Shown here: positions 8,630 to 16,860 of the stretch, piece after piece
Layout of the letters: every line of letters begins with the position of its first letter
Position numbering within the stretch: position 1 is the first letter of the stretch
NCBI RefSeq assembly: GCF_003963535.1
Contig: NZ_CP034539.1
Location: 9,734,001-9,798,000 of the forward strand
Length of the DNA stretch: 64,000 bases
From: Streptomyces cyaneochromogenes
GTDB lineage: Bacteria; Actinomycetota; Actinomycetes; Streptomycetales; Streptomycetaceae
Reading direction: 5' to 3'
Notes under the pieces: generated by a model
Database searches by the model: none
What the model was told of the DNA's origin: nothing
The model's input: the letters and a program-made list of their open reading frames with translations, nothing else
Translations under genes and position numbers: made by a program

Positions 8630-9508
8630 ATGAACGGCCCGGTAGTGGTGGGGGTGGACGGCTCGCCGTCGAGCATGGCGGCCGTGGAGGTCGCTGCGCG
8701 CGAGGCCGGGCTGCGGGGGGTGGGGCTGCGGCTGGTGCATGCCTTCAGCTGGCCGGCCGCGCACGTGCCGCCCGGCCGGCCCTGGGAGCCGAGCGGAGCC
8801 GGGCTGCGTGAACTGATCGACGGCACGCTCGCCAAGGCCCAGCGGCGCGCGCACGAGGCCGCGCCCGGGATCGATGTCATGCGCGAGGTCCTGGTCGGTG
8901 AACCGGTGATGGTGCTGGAGATCGAGTCCCGCTCGGCGTCCCTGGCCGTCGTCGGCAGCCGGGGCCTGAGCCGTTTCGGCGCTCTGTTGCTCGGCTCCAC
9001 CGCCGGTCATCTGGCCGCCCACGCCGCATGCCCGGTGCTGGTGGTGCGCGGCAGGCCCGACCCGGCCGGGCCCGTCCTCCTCGCCGTCGACGGCTCGCCC
9101 GCCGCCCGCGGGGCCGCCGAGTTCGCCTTCGCGCAAGCCTCTCTGCACGGCACGGACCTGGTGGCCCTGCACGCCTGGAACACCCAGTCCGAGCGCGCCT
9201 ACGACGGACCGTCCGACCCGCCCTTCGTGACGTACGACGAGGACCGGCTGCGCGACGAGGCGGAGCGGGTGCTCGCCGAGGCGCTGGGCGGACTGGGGGA
9301 GAAGTACCCGGACGTCGCCGTGCACCGCACCCTGGTGCGCGGCCGGATCCGGCACTCGCTCATAGAGGCGAGCGCCGAGGCCGGGCTCGTCGTGGTCGGG
9401 GCGCGCGGACGGGGCGGTTTCGCCGGGCTGCTGCTGGGATCGGTCAGTCAGGCGGTGCTGCACCACGCGCACTGCCCGGTCGCCGTGGTCCGGACGGGCG
9501 AGGTGTGA
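8630..9508 (+). CDS. Tandem universal stress protein (USP 2)
   Basis: 292 aa with two UspA domains. Unlike the other five USPs here, both halves retain the ATP-binding glycine pattern: GSRGLSRFGALLLGS in the first and GARGRGGFAGLLLGS in the second. ATG at 8630 has GGGAGCG just upstream; the open frame extends further back but without domain similarity. It is divergent from USP 1 across a shared operator region, and its stop overlaps the GTG start of the following cation ATPase, so the two are co-translated. Confidence 0.93.
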   Translation: MNGPVVVGVDGSPSSMAAVEVAAREAGLRGVGLRLVHAFSWPAAHVPPGRPWEPSGAGLRELIDGTLAKAQRRAHEAAPGIDVMREVLVGEPVMVLEIESRSASLAVVGSRGLSRFGALLLGSTAGHLAAHAACPVLVVRGRPDPAGPVLLAVDGSPAARGAAEFAFAQASLHGTDLVALHAWNTQSERAYDGPSDPPFVTYDEDRLRDEAERVLAEALGGLGEKYPDVAVHRTLVRGRIRHSLIEASAEAGLVVVGARGRGGFAGLLLGSVSQAVLHHAHCPVAVVRTGEV

Positions 9509-12210
9509 CCGTGGGCGAGCGACTGGCGGCAGAGGTCGCGCCGGAGCCGGTTGCGGGGGCGGACGTCCATCGGCTCGCCCCCGAGCAGGCGGCGGCTCGT
9601 CTCGGCGTCGACCCGGCGACGGGTCTGAGCACGCGCGAGGCCCATGAGCGCGCCACGGCCTTCGGACCGAACCTGCTGGCCGAACCGGCCCGGCGGCCCG
9701 AATGGCTCAAGTTCCTGGACCAGTTCCGCAACTGGCTGATCGGCATCCTGCTGATCGCCGCCGTGGTGGCCGGTGCCATCGGCGACATCAAGGATGCCGT
9801 CGTCATCACCGTCGTCCTCCAGATCAACGCCGTCCTCGGTTACCTCCAGGAGCGGCGCGCCGAGCGCAGCCTGGAGGCGCTGCACCGGATGCTCGTGCCC
9901 ACCGCCCGCGTACGCCGCGACGGCACGGAACGAGTGGTCGAGGCCCATACCCTCGTACCCGGCGACGTGGTTGTGCTGGAGGCCGGCGACCGCGTCCCCG
10001 CCGACGGGCGGCTCACCGTCGCGGAGTCGGTGGAGGTCGCCGAGGCGGCCCTGACCGGAGAGTCCCAGCCGGTCACCAAGAGCACCACAGCCGTCGAACC
10101 CACGGCGACCGGCCCGGTGCCGCTCGCCGAACGCAGCAGCATGCTGTTCATGAACACGGCGGTGACCCGGGGCCGTGCCGAGATGATCGTCACGGCCACC
10201 GGTATGCGCACCGAACTCGGCGCGATCGCCGAGGCGTTGCGCACCGGCCCCGAGCCGGCCAGCCCGCTCCAGATCCAGCTGGACAGCCTCGGCCGCCGGC
10301 TCGCGCTGCTGAGCGGCGTCGCGGTCGTCGCCTACGCGCTCGTCGCCCTGGTCGAGGGGGAGAGCCTGGCGGACATCGGCCTGCGGGCGGTGGCCCTCGC
10401 GGTCGCTGCGATCCCCGAAGGGCTGCCCGCCGTCCTGGCCCTGACGCTCGCGCTCGGCGTCTACCGCATGGCCGGGCGTGGCGCCATCGTCAAACGCCTG
10501 GCCTCGGTCGAGTCCCTCGGCTCGGCGACCGTCGTGTGCAGTGACAAGACGGGCACGCTGACCCTCAACGAGATGACCGTACGGTCCCTTTGGACCGCCG
10601 GAAGGCTCTACGAGGTGACCGGCGAGGGCTACGGCACCCGGGGCACCGTCCGCGGCGGCGAGGGACACGAAGACCAACTCCTGTGCGCGGTCCTGCCCTT
10701 CGCCCTCTGCAACGACGCCCACTTGACCGACGAGGGTTTCGTGGGCGATCCCACGGAGGCCGCGCTGGTCGTCCTCGCCGCCAAGACCGGTGTCGATGCC
10801 GACGGGCTACGGGCCGAGCTGCCGCGCACCGGCGAGCTGCCCTTCGACGCGGCCACCAAGTACATGGCGACCTTCCACCCCGAGACCGACGGCCGCACCC
10901 GCGTCCACGTCAAGGGCGCGGTGGACGTCCTGCTGGGCCTGTGCACCGACGTAGAGACGGACGACGGCGTACGCACCCTGGACGACGGGCAGCGGGGCGA
11001 GATCGAGGCCGTGGCCACACGGCTCGGCGGCTCGGGACTGCGCGTCCTCGGCGCCGCCACCGCCCTGGTGGACGGCACGCCGGACCCCACCACGCTTGCG
11101 GGTCTCACCCTCGTCTCCATCGCCGGGATCGCCGATCCGCCGCGGCCCCAGGCCAGGGACGCGATGGCGCTGTGCCGCTCGGCGGGCGTCGCGGTGAAGA
11201 TGATCACCGGTGACCACGCCGACACCGCCACGGCCATCGCCCGCGAGCTCGACATCGACGGCCAGGTGGTGACCGGTGCCGAGCTGGACCGGATGGGCGA
11301 GGACGAACTCGCCGCGCGCATCGACGACATCGGTGTGTTCGCGCGGGTCGCCCCGGAGCACAAGGTGCTGATCGTGCGGGGCCTGACGGCCCGGGGACAC
11401 ATCGTCGCCATGACCGGCGACGGCGTGAACGACGCGGCGGCGCTGCGGGCCGCCCACATCGGCGTGGCGATGGGCCGCACCGGCACGGACGTGGCCAAGG
11501 AGGCCTCCGACGTCGTCCTCACCGACGACGACTTCTCCACGATCGTGCGGGCCGTGCGCGAGGGACGCGCGATCTACGACAACATCGTCAAGTTCGTCCG
11601 CTTCCAGCTGGCGACCAACGTCGGCGCCATCCTGACCCTGCTGGCCGCCTCCCTCGCAGGCCTGCCCGCCCCGCTGACCGCGGCCCAACTGCTCTGGGTC
11701 AACATCATCATGGACGGCCCGCCCGCCATGGCGCTGGCCGTCGACCCCGCCCGCGACGACGTGATGCGCCATCCGCCGCGCGACCCGGCGGAGCGGATCC
11801 TGGACGCCCGCCGACTGCTGGCCATCACCCGGGCCGGCGCGGTCATGGCGCTGGGCACGGTGGCAGTGCTGGCCCTCGCCCGCGAACAGGTCGACACCGA
11901 CACCGCGCTGACCATGGCGTTCACCACGTTCGTCCTCTTCCAGCTGTTCAACGCCCTGAGTGCCCGCGCGGACAACGGTCCTCTGCTCGGCCGCCACCAG
12001 TTCCGCAACAGGACGCTGTGGCTGTGTCTGGCCGGTGTGCTGGCGGTGCAGGTCCTCGCCGTCCATCTGCCGTGGGCGCGCACGGTGTTCGGCACGGTGC
12101 CGCTCGACGCGGGGCAGTGGGCGGTGTGCCTGGGGACGGCATCCACGGTCCTGCTGGTGGAGCTGGCCGTACGTGGGGTGCGGCGGCTCGCACGGTCGGG
12201 GCAGCGATGA
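9505..12210 (+). CDS. P2A-type cation-translocating ATPase (calcium-pump-like)
   Basis: 901 aa. N-terminal cation ATPase domain (about 20-90), TGES actuator motif, VAAIPEGLPAVLALTL in the fourth TM helix (PEGLP, as in SERCA/PMA1-like pumps), phosphorylation site DKTGTLT with Asp347, MTGDGVNDAAALR hinge and a C-terminal set of TM helices. The family moves Ca2+ (some Mn2+ or Na+) out of the cytoplasm at ATP cost. The mycobacterial DosR regulon contains a similar pump, CtpF. The start GTG at 9505 overlaps the USP 2 stop as GTGTGA; GTG at 9511 is an alternative. A stem-loop overlaps its stop codon. Confidence 0.9.
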   Translation: MTVGERLAAEVAPEPVAGADVHRLAPEQAAARLGVDPATGLSTREAHERATAFGPNLLAEPARRPEWLKFLDQFRNWLIGILLIAAVVAGAIGDIKDAVVITVVLQINAVLGYLQERRAERSLEALHRMLVPTARVRRDGTERVVEAHTLVPGDVVVLEAGDRVPADGRLTVAESVEVAEAALTGESQPVTKSTTAVEPTATGPVPLAERSSMLFMNTAVTRGRAEMIVTATGMRTELGAIAEALRTGPEPASPLQIQLDSLGRRLALLSGVAVVAYALVALVEGESLADIGLRAVALAVAAIPEGLPAVLALTLALGVYRMAGRGAIVKRLASVESLGSATVVCSDKTGTLTLNEMTVRSLWTAGRLYEVTGEGYGTRGTVRGGEGHEDQLLCAVLPFALCNDAHLTDEGFVGDPTEAALVVLAAKTGVDADGLRAELPRTGELPFDAATKYMATFHPETDGRTRVHVKGAVDVLLGLCTDVETDDGVRTLDDGQRGEIEAVATRLGGSGLRVLGAATALVDGTPDPTTLAGLTLVSIAGIADPPRPQARDAMALCRSAGVAVKMITGDHADTATAIARELDIDGQVVTGAELDRMGEDELAARIDDIGVFARVAPEHKVLIVRGLTARGHIVAMTGDGVNDAAALRAAHIGVAMGRTGTDVAKEASDVVLTDDDFSTIVRAVREGRAIYDNIVKFVRFQLATNVGAILTLLAASLAGLPAPLTAAQLLWVNIIMDGPPAMALAVDPARDDVMRHPPRDPAERILDARRLLAITRAGAVMALGTVAVLALAREQVDTDTALTMAFTTFVLFQLFNALSARADNGPLLGRHQFRNRTLWLCLAGVLAVQVLAVHLPWARTVFGTVPLDAGQWAVCLGTASTVLLVELAVRGVRRLARSGQR

Positions 12211-12249
12211 GCGGTAGGCAGCGCCTTCTGCCCCCGCCTACGGCTCATC
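12206..12249. terminator. Bidirectional stem-loop terminator
   Basis: GATGAGCGGTAGGC (12206-12219, including the ATPase stop codon) pairs with GCCTACGGCTCATC (12236-12249) in 13 of 14 positions around a 16-nt loop. It occupies the 48-bp gap between the convergent cation ATPase and nitroreductase genes and should stop transcripts from both. Confidence 0.75.
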
Positions 12250-12258
12250 GCCCCCTGC

Positions 12259-13266
12259 TCAGCGGGGAATCGGCAGTACGCCGCCCTCCAGCGTCTGCGA
12301 CACCGTACGCCGCGGGGATGGCGGACCCTTCGGGCCGTAGCCCAGGCGGATCATCATCTGGGCGTGGCCCCGCCGGTCGTCGTGCGGCGTGGGTCCGAGC
12401 TGCTCGCGCAGGTCGGGCCATTCGAGCGCCTGGTGCAGCAGCGATGTCCGGATGCCGTGGGCGGTGGCTACCAGCAGGACGCGTTCCAGGGCCTGCCCGG
12501 CCCGCAGCCAGTCTGCACGCCGGTCGTGCGCGGTGGACAGCACCGCGATCGTCGGCCGGGCCTCGAACGGGCGGGCGGTCAGGGCCGCAGGGTGGCGGTG
12601 GGCGCCGAAGTCCCGCATGGGGATGCGGTCGCGGTAATCCTGCGCTCCGACGGCCGACGGCGGGATGCCGAGCCCCGTGTGGTCCGGCTCCTGGGCCCAG
12701 CGGCGGCTCTCCGCGGACCGGTCCGGGTCGGCCGTGGTGCGCTGCTCCCCCTCGCGCGTAAGGCGCAGCACCCGGTCGGTTGCGTCTGGGTCGTGCCGGC
12801 CGAGCACGGCACCCTCGGTGTGAGCGGCTTCGGCGAGTTCGGCCAGGACAGCGCCGGGGAGCGGCAGGTCGGCGAAGGGCAGCCGACTGCTGTGCCGGTG
12901 CCACAGGGCGTCGTACAGCCGAGGGGCTGTCGAGAAGCGGGCCGGACCGCCCAGCCGTACGGTCGCGAGCAGGCCGGGTTCGTCGGGGCGGGGCAGCAGC
13001 CGGGTCACCGGCACCCGGCCGAAGTGGGCCACGGCGACGCGGAGATTGAACAGCGCGCAGCCCACGGAGATGTGCAGGGCGCGCGCCGACGGGTCGGTAT
13101 GACGCAGGCCGCGCTCGGCCGCCGCACGGATCTCCAGCGCGTCGTCGTCCGGGTCGAGGCGGAACCGCCAGGGCTGGGTGTTGTGGATCGAGGGAGCGGC
13201 CGACGCCGCCGAGACGAACGTCTCCAGGGTCGGAACGCCAGGAAGCGCGGTGGGCATGGTGGGCAC
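12259..13266 (-). CDS. Acg-family nitroreductase-like protein
   Basis: 335 aa, twice the size of a simple nitroreductase and typical of the Acg family (M. tuberculosis Rv2032, Rv3127, Rv3131), which are DosR-regulated FMN-binding proteins with a degenerate second half that covers the active site. The signature SIHNTQPWRFRLD is near residue 26; the C-terminal half has ARPTIAVLSTAHDRRADWL and the final RLGYGPKG segment seen in the family. GTG at 13266 is preferred since GGAGGAG lies 6 nt upstream; ATG at 13257 is the alternative. Two operator-like palindromes lie about 95 and 125 bp upstream. It probably sequesters or uses flavin in non-growing cells; enzyme activity is uncertain. Confidence 0.87.
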   Translation of the reverse strand: MPTMPTALPGVPTLETFVSAASAAPSIHNTQPWRFRLDPDDDALEIRAAAERGLRHTDPSARALHISVGCALFNLRVAVAHFGRVPVTRLLPRPDEPGLLATVRLGGPARFSTAPRLYDALWHRHSSRLPFADLPLPGAVLAELAEAAHTEGAVLGRHDPDATDRVLRLTREGEQRTTADPDRSAESRRWAQEPDHTGLGIPPSAVGAQDYRDRIPMRDFGAHRHPAALTARPFEARPTIAVLSTAHDRRADWLRAGQALERVLLVATAHGIRTSLLHQALEWPDLREQLGPTPHDDRRGHAQMMIRLGYGPKGPPSPRRTVSQTLEGGVLPIPR

Positions 13267-13358
13267 GGAGGGCTCCTCCCCGCCGCCCCGCACAGAGAGG
13301 GCGGTGGGGCGGCTCGATGACCCTTCCCAGGGTGGCCCGCATGCCACCGTCAGGGCAT

Positions 13359-13400
13359 GGGCCGTACGGCCCGACAGCGTGCCGGAGGGCCCAACGGCCT
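13359..13400. promoter_or_regulatory. DevR/OsdR-like boxes upstream of Acg-like gene
   Basis: A perfect palindrome GGGCCGTACGGCCC at 13359-13372 and a second copy GGGCCCAACGGCCT at 13387-13400. They lie in the gap between the response regulator gene and the Acg-like gene, positioned to control the latter. Confidence 0.7.
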
Positions 13401-13501
13401 GTCGGGCGGCTTCGGTTCGGATCAGCTTGGGCGCAGGACGCTCCAACGGTGCGCCGAGCGGCGTCGGTTCGGCTCGGCGTGCGGTACAGCCGTGGCTCGC
13501 G

Positions 13502-14206
13502 TCAGCGTGCCGGACGGTCACCCGTCGTCTCGGGCTGCTCCAGGTGCGTGGCGAGAACGGCGGCCTGGACGCGGCGTTGGACACCCAGCTTGGCCAGCAG
13601 CCGGGAGATGTGGTTCTTGACGGTCTTCTCCGACAGGTACAGCCTCTTGCCGATCTCTCGGTTGGTGAGTCCGTCCCCGATGAGCGCGAGGATCTCCCGC
13701 TCACGCGGTGACAGCCCCGCGAGCTCCGGCGCCTCGGCCGGCGCCTCGGCGGGTTCGGCGCGCAGCGAGCGCATCAGCCGGGCTGTCGTCGCCGGGTCGA
13801 GCATGGACTGCCCCGAGGCGACCGTCCGCACCGCCGACACCAGGTCCGACCCGCGGATCTGTTTGAGCACATAGCCGGACGCCCCGGCCATGATCGCGTC
13901 GAGCAGGGCGTCCTCGTCGTCGAACGACGTCAGCATCAGACAGGCCAGCTCCGGCATCTGGCTGCGCAGCTCACGGCAGACGGTGATGCCGTCGCCGTCC
14001 GGGAGGCGTACGTCGAGCACGGCCACGTCCGGGCGTACGGCGGGGGCCCGGACCAGGGCATGCTCGACGTTCGCGGCGTCACCGACGACGGAGATGTCCG
14101 GCTCGGCGTCCAGCAGGTCGCAGAGCCCGCGACGGACCACCTCATGGTCGTCCAGCAGGAAGACGCGGATCGGGACCTGCGCGGTGAAGGTGCGTGCCTC
14201 GGTCAT
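13502..14206 (-). CDS. DevR/OsdR-like NarL-family response regulator
   Basis: 234 aa. Receiver domain (about 12-130): acidic pair Asp19/Asp20, phosphoacceptor Asp65 in VAVLDVRLPDGDG, and Lys115 in GYVLKQI. An Ala/Glu/Pro linker leads to a LuxR/NarL helix-turn-helix (LSPREREILALIGDGLTNRE onward, ending KTVKNHISRLLAKLGVQRR). The K/Q after the receiver and the HTH sequence fit the DevR/DosR/OsdR branch that controls dormancy genes. ATG at 14206; a perfect copy of the island palindrome lies about 85 bp upstream, suggesting autoregulation. No sensor kinase is encoded in the window, so its activating kinase must be elsewhere. It is the likely regulator of the island. Confidence 0.88.
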   Translation of the reverse strand: MTEARTFTAQVPIRVFLLDDHEVVRRGLCDLLDAEPDISVVGDAANVEHALVRAPAVRPDVAVLDVRLPDGDGITVCRELRSQMPELACLMLTSFDDEDALLDAIMAGASGYVLKQIRGSDLVSAVRTVASGQSMLDPATTARLMRSLRAEPAEAPAEAPELAGLSPREREILALIGDGLTNREIGKRLYLSEKTVKNHISRLLAKLGVQRRVQAAVLATHLEQPETTGDRPAR

Positions 14207-14289
14207 GTGGACCCCTTGTTCCCCGGGTGCGTGACGGACCTGCGAGCCGTCCTGACGACGATCATCACGCGCCCGGGCCTCCGCGACTA

Positions 14290-14303
14290 GGGCCGACCGG
14301 CCC
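14290..14303. promoter_or_regulatory. DevR/OsdR-like box upstream of response regulator
   Basis: Perfect GGGCCGACCGGCCC palindrome, 84 bp upstream of the regulator start codon; predicted autoregulatory operator. Confidence 0.65.
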
Positions 14304-14476
14304 AACCCGTTCCCTCGGCGCGCCCCGACCGGGACCCTGCGCACTGGTCCGTCGGCGCCTGACGGTGGTGCGTGCGCTGAGCGTTCTGCCGGTGTTCGGC
14401 TTCCATTCTGCCCCTCAGGCGGCGCGCGGGATGGACTGTCCGGCGCGGAAATGGCGGAGTCGCCCCCAGAGCGTGG

Positions 14477-14504
14477 GTGAGGCAAGGGCAGGCCGCTGCC
14501 TCAC
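14477..14504 (-). terminator. Stem-loop at the end of CBS-BON gene
   Basis: GTGAGGCA (14477-14484) pairs with TGCCTCAC (14497-14504) around a 12-nt loop, overlapping the stop codon of the CBS-BON gene. It would separate that transcript from the response regulator gene downstream. Confidence 0.5.
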
Positions 14505-15160
14505 GCCGCCGGGGTGTCCCGCCCGTCCAGCTCGAACACCACGTCCACAACCCCCTCTACCGCCCGCACCAGCCGCGCCGCCACCGGTACCAGCGACGTG
14601 TCCCGGATCCGGCCGCCCAGGCGCACGACGCCGTCGAGGACGTCGATGCGTACCGCCGATCCGGGGACCGGGAAGAGATAGGCCACGACCTCTCGCCGTA
14701 CCTCCTCCGCGATCTCCTCGTCGCTCCGCAGGAACACTTTCAGCAGGTCGGTCCGGCTGACGACACCCTCCAGGCGTCCGTCCGCGTCGACCACGGGCAG
14801 GCGCTTGACCCTGGCGCGTGCCATGGTCCGGGCGGCCTGCGCGAGCGTCGTGTCGGCCGTGACGGTGAGGGCGGGACGGGTCATCAGCTCGCCCGCGGTC
14901 ACCGAACCAGCTTTCGCCAGGTCGGACAGCCGGCGCAGCTGCGTGTACCGGTCGGGGTCGCTGTCGCGGAACTCCTCCTTGGGCAGCAGATCGGCTTCGG
15001 AGACAACGCCGACGACCCGGCCCTCGCCGTCGACCACGGGCAGGGCGCTGACCTTGCGGTCCTGCAGGGTCCGTACGATGTCCTTGAACGCGGCGTCGCG
15101 GTCGGCGACGGCGACGTCACGGGTCATCACGTCACGCACGATGTGCGGTGATCCGGGCAC
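14501..15160 (-). CDS. CBS-pair and BON domain protein 1
   Basis: 219 aa: two CBS motifs (VRDVMTRDVAV..., GELMTRPALTV...) forming one adenosyl-nucleotide-binding Bateman module in residues 5-140, then a BON domain (about 150-215, VRIDVLDGVVRLGGRI). CBS modules sense AMP/ATP or similar ligands; BON domains bind membranes or lipids. Such proteins belong to actinobacterial stress regulons (compare Rv2626c). GTG at 15160 was chosen because GAAGGAG lies 5 nt upstream. It is 50 nt downstream of the cyclic-nucleotide-fold gene and probably co-transcribed. The segment VVSEADLLPKEEFRD is nearly identical in the paralogue at 32.8 kb. Confidence 0.88.
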   Translation of the reverse strand: MPGSPHIVRDVMTRDVAVADRDAAFKDIVRTLQDRKVSALPVVDGEGRVVGVVSEADLLPKEEFRDSDPDRYTQLRRLSDLAKAGSVTAGELMTRPALTVTADTTLAQAARTMARARVKRLPVVDADGRLEGVVSRTDLLKVFLRSDEEIAEEVRREVVAYLFPVPGSAVRIDVLDGVVRLGGRIRDTSLVPVAARLVRAVEGVVDVVFELDGRDTPAA

Positions 15161-15210
15161 GATGACTCCTTCAACTCCTTGATGGGTTTCGGCCGGGGCG
15201 CCGAGCGTGA

Positions 15211-15675
15211 TCAGTGCACGGTCCCGCTGCCGTACGGGGCGTACAGGTCCAGCAGCCGGACACGGGCCGCCTGCAGGCGGTGGGCCACGACCTCGCCCAC
15301 CCACCGGGCGATGCTCCGGCCGAACTCGGGGTCGCTCTGGCACATCGCGCGAACGGGCCTGGCGTCGAACTCGTACGCCCGCAGCAGCGAGGTCGCCTCC
15401 GCGCCCAGATGCCAGACGTGCGGCGGGTACAGCCAGGACCAGCCCAGGAGCTCGTTGTGGCCGAGCGACTCGATGACGGCGGCCCGGCGGCCGGGCACGC
15501 GCATGTCCAGGTCGACCGTGCCGGTCCGGATGATCCAGAACCGGTCGGCCTGCCCGCCCTCCTCGAAGAGCCGGGCGCCCAGCGGGAAGGACACCTCGCG
15601 GGCGACCCCCAGCAGCCGTTCCCGGTGGTCGGCGGGCAGCGCCCGAGGCATGCTCGTCGATGCGGGTGCGTTCAT
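15211..15675 (-). CDS. Stand-alone cyclic-nucleotide-binding-fold protein 1
   Basis: 154 aa. The cupin-like CAP/CRP sensor domain fills the protein (EVSFPLGARLFEEGGQADRF, then WIIRTGTVDLDM), but there is no C-terminal DNA-binding helix-turn-helix, so it is not a transcription factor by itself. The phosphate-binding cassette, normally FGE...RSA, reads LGWSWLYPPHVWHLGAEA: the key Arg is absent and the loop is rich in Trp and His, so cAMP binding is doubtful. ATG at 15675 with GGAGG 6 nt upstream. Sits with a CBS-BON gene, like its close paralogue in the hydrogenase operon. Boxes about 70-100 bp upstream suggest island control. Confidence 0.82.
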   Translation of the reverse strand: MNAPASTSMPRALPADHRERLLGVAREVSFPLGARLFEEGGQADRFWIIRTGTVDLDMRVPGRRAAVIESLGHNELLGWSWLYPPHVWHLGAEATSLLRAYEFDARPVRAMCQSDPEFGRSIARWVGEVVAHRLQAARVRLLDLYAPYGSGTVH

Positions 15676-15744
15676 GGGATGCCTCCAGGTCGTGCGCACG
15701 GAGCTACCACCTCCAGCGTGAGTACGCACAACCGCCAGGGCCAT

Positions 15745-15779
15745 GGGCCACCCGGCCCCAGGACCGGGCCACCTGGCGG
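15745..15779. promoter_or_regulatory. DevR/OsdR-like boxes between CNB gene and carbamate kinase
   Basis: GGGCCACCCGGCCC (15745-15758) and the weaker GGGCCACCTGGCGG (15766-15779), spaced 21 bp, in the 221-bp gap between divergent genes; could serve both. Confidence 0.55.
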
Positions 15780-15896
15780 CCCGCGCGAGCCCTTCGGCAC
15801 CCTGTGCGGACGGGCGGGTCCGTCGTTCGATGGTGAGGGAGGGAGCGCCACTCGGCGCGGATACCACGGAGCGAGGCGGGGAGAGGGGCGGAAGTC

Positions 15897-16853
15897 ATGC
15901 GTATCGTCGTCGCCCTCGGCGGCAACGCGCTGCTGCACCGCGGTGAGCGCCCCGACGCGGACGTCCAGACCACCAACATCGTCCGCGTCGCCACCGCGAT
16001 CGCCGCCTTGGCCCACGACCACGAACTCGTCGTCACTCACGGCAACGCACCCCAGCTCGACCTCCTCGCGGCCCAGAGCACGGCCGACGCGGCCCTCACC
16101 GCCCCTTACCCGCTGGATCTGCTCGGCGCCCAGACGCAGGGCATGATCGGCACCCTCCTGGCCCGCACCCTGCACGACGTGCTCCCCGGACGCAGGGTCG
16201 TCACGCTCCTCACCCACACCCGGGTACGTGCCGACGACCCCGCCTTCGAGTACCCCACCCAGTTGGTCGGCCCGATCTACCCCGAGAAGCCGGCCCGCTT
16301 CCTGACGGCGAAGTACGGCTGGCACATGGCCGAGGACCGGCATGGCTGGCGTCGTGTGGTCCCCGCGCCCTCGCCCGAGCGGATCGTGGAGGGCGACACC
16401 GTCCGGGTGCTGCTGGAGACGGGGACCCTGGTGGTGTGCGCCGGCGGCGGAGGCGTTCCCGTCGTGGCCGACCGGGCCACCGGAGCGCTGCACGGCGTGG
16501 ACGCCGTCGTGGACAAGGACCTCGCGGCCGCCCGGCTGGCCGAGGACCTGAAGGCGGACTTCCTGCTCGTGCTCACCGACGTACCGAACGTCTACGCCGA
16601 CTACGGCACCCCCGACCAGCGGCCCGTCCTCGACACCACGCCGGCCGAACTGCGCGACGCTCTCCCCCACTGCCTCGAAGGCGTGGGAGGTACCCCCATC
16701 GCGCACCAGTCGATGGGTCCCAAGGCCGAGGCCGCGGCCCGTTTCGTCGAGAACACCGGCCAACTGGCCGCGATCGGGGCGCTGGACGCGGCGTACGAGA
16801 TCGTGCACGGCCGTTCCGGGACTCTCGTACGGCCCGATCTGCCGGGCGCCTGA
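15897..16853 (+). CDS. arcC: Carbamate kinase
   Basis: 318 aa, full length for the family. Starts MRIVVALGGNALL, the N-terminal nucleotide-kinase motif, with THGNAPQ, PTQLVGPIY and VCAGGGGVPV later, all typical of ArcC. It catalyses carbamoyl phosphate + ADP to carbamate + ATP, a substrate-level ATP source, as in the arginine deiminase pathway. No arginine deiminase or ornithine carbamoyltransferase gene is near, so its carbamoyl phosphate source is open. ATG at 15897 with GGGGCGGAAG upstream. Divergent from the CNB gene over a shared operator region, and convergent with the SulP gene only 7 bp away. Confidence 0.93.
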   Translation: MRIVVALGGNALLHRGERPDADVQTTNIVRVATAIAALAHDHELVVTHGNAPQLDLLAAQSTADAALTAPYPLDLLGAQTQGMIGTLLARTLHDVLPGRRVVTLLTHTRVRADDPAFEYPTQLVGPIYPEKPARFLTAKYGWHMAEDRHGWRRVVPAPSPERIVEGDTVRVLLETGTLVVCAGGGGVPVVADRATGALHGVDAVVDKDLAAARLAEDLKADFLLVLTDVPNVYADYGTPDQRPVLDTTPAELRDALPHCLEGVGGTPIAHQSMGPKAEAAARFVENTGQLAAIGALDAAYEIVHGRSGTLVRPDLPGA

Positions 16854-16860
16854 CGCCCGG
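16842..16860. terminator. Short hairpin between arcC and SulP gene
   Basis: CCGGGCG (16842-16848) pairs with CGCCCGG (16854-16860) around a 5-nt loop that contains the arcC stop codon. Small GC-only hairpin in the 7-bp gap between convergent genes. Confidence 0.45.

Noticed and set aside
15211..15675. CRP-family transcription factor
   Set aside because: The protein ends right after the sensor domain; there is no helix-turn-helix, so it was called a stand-alone CNB-fold protein.
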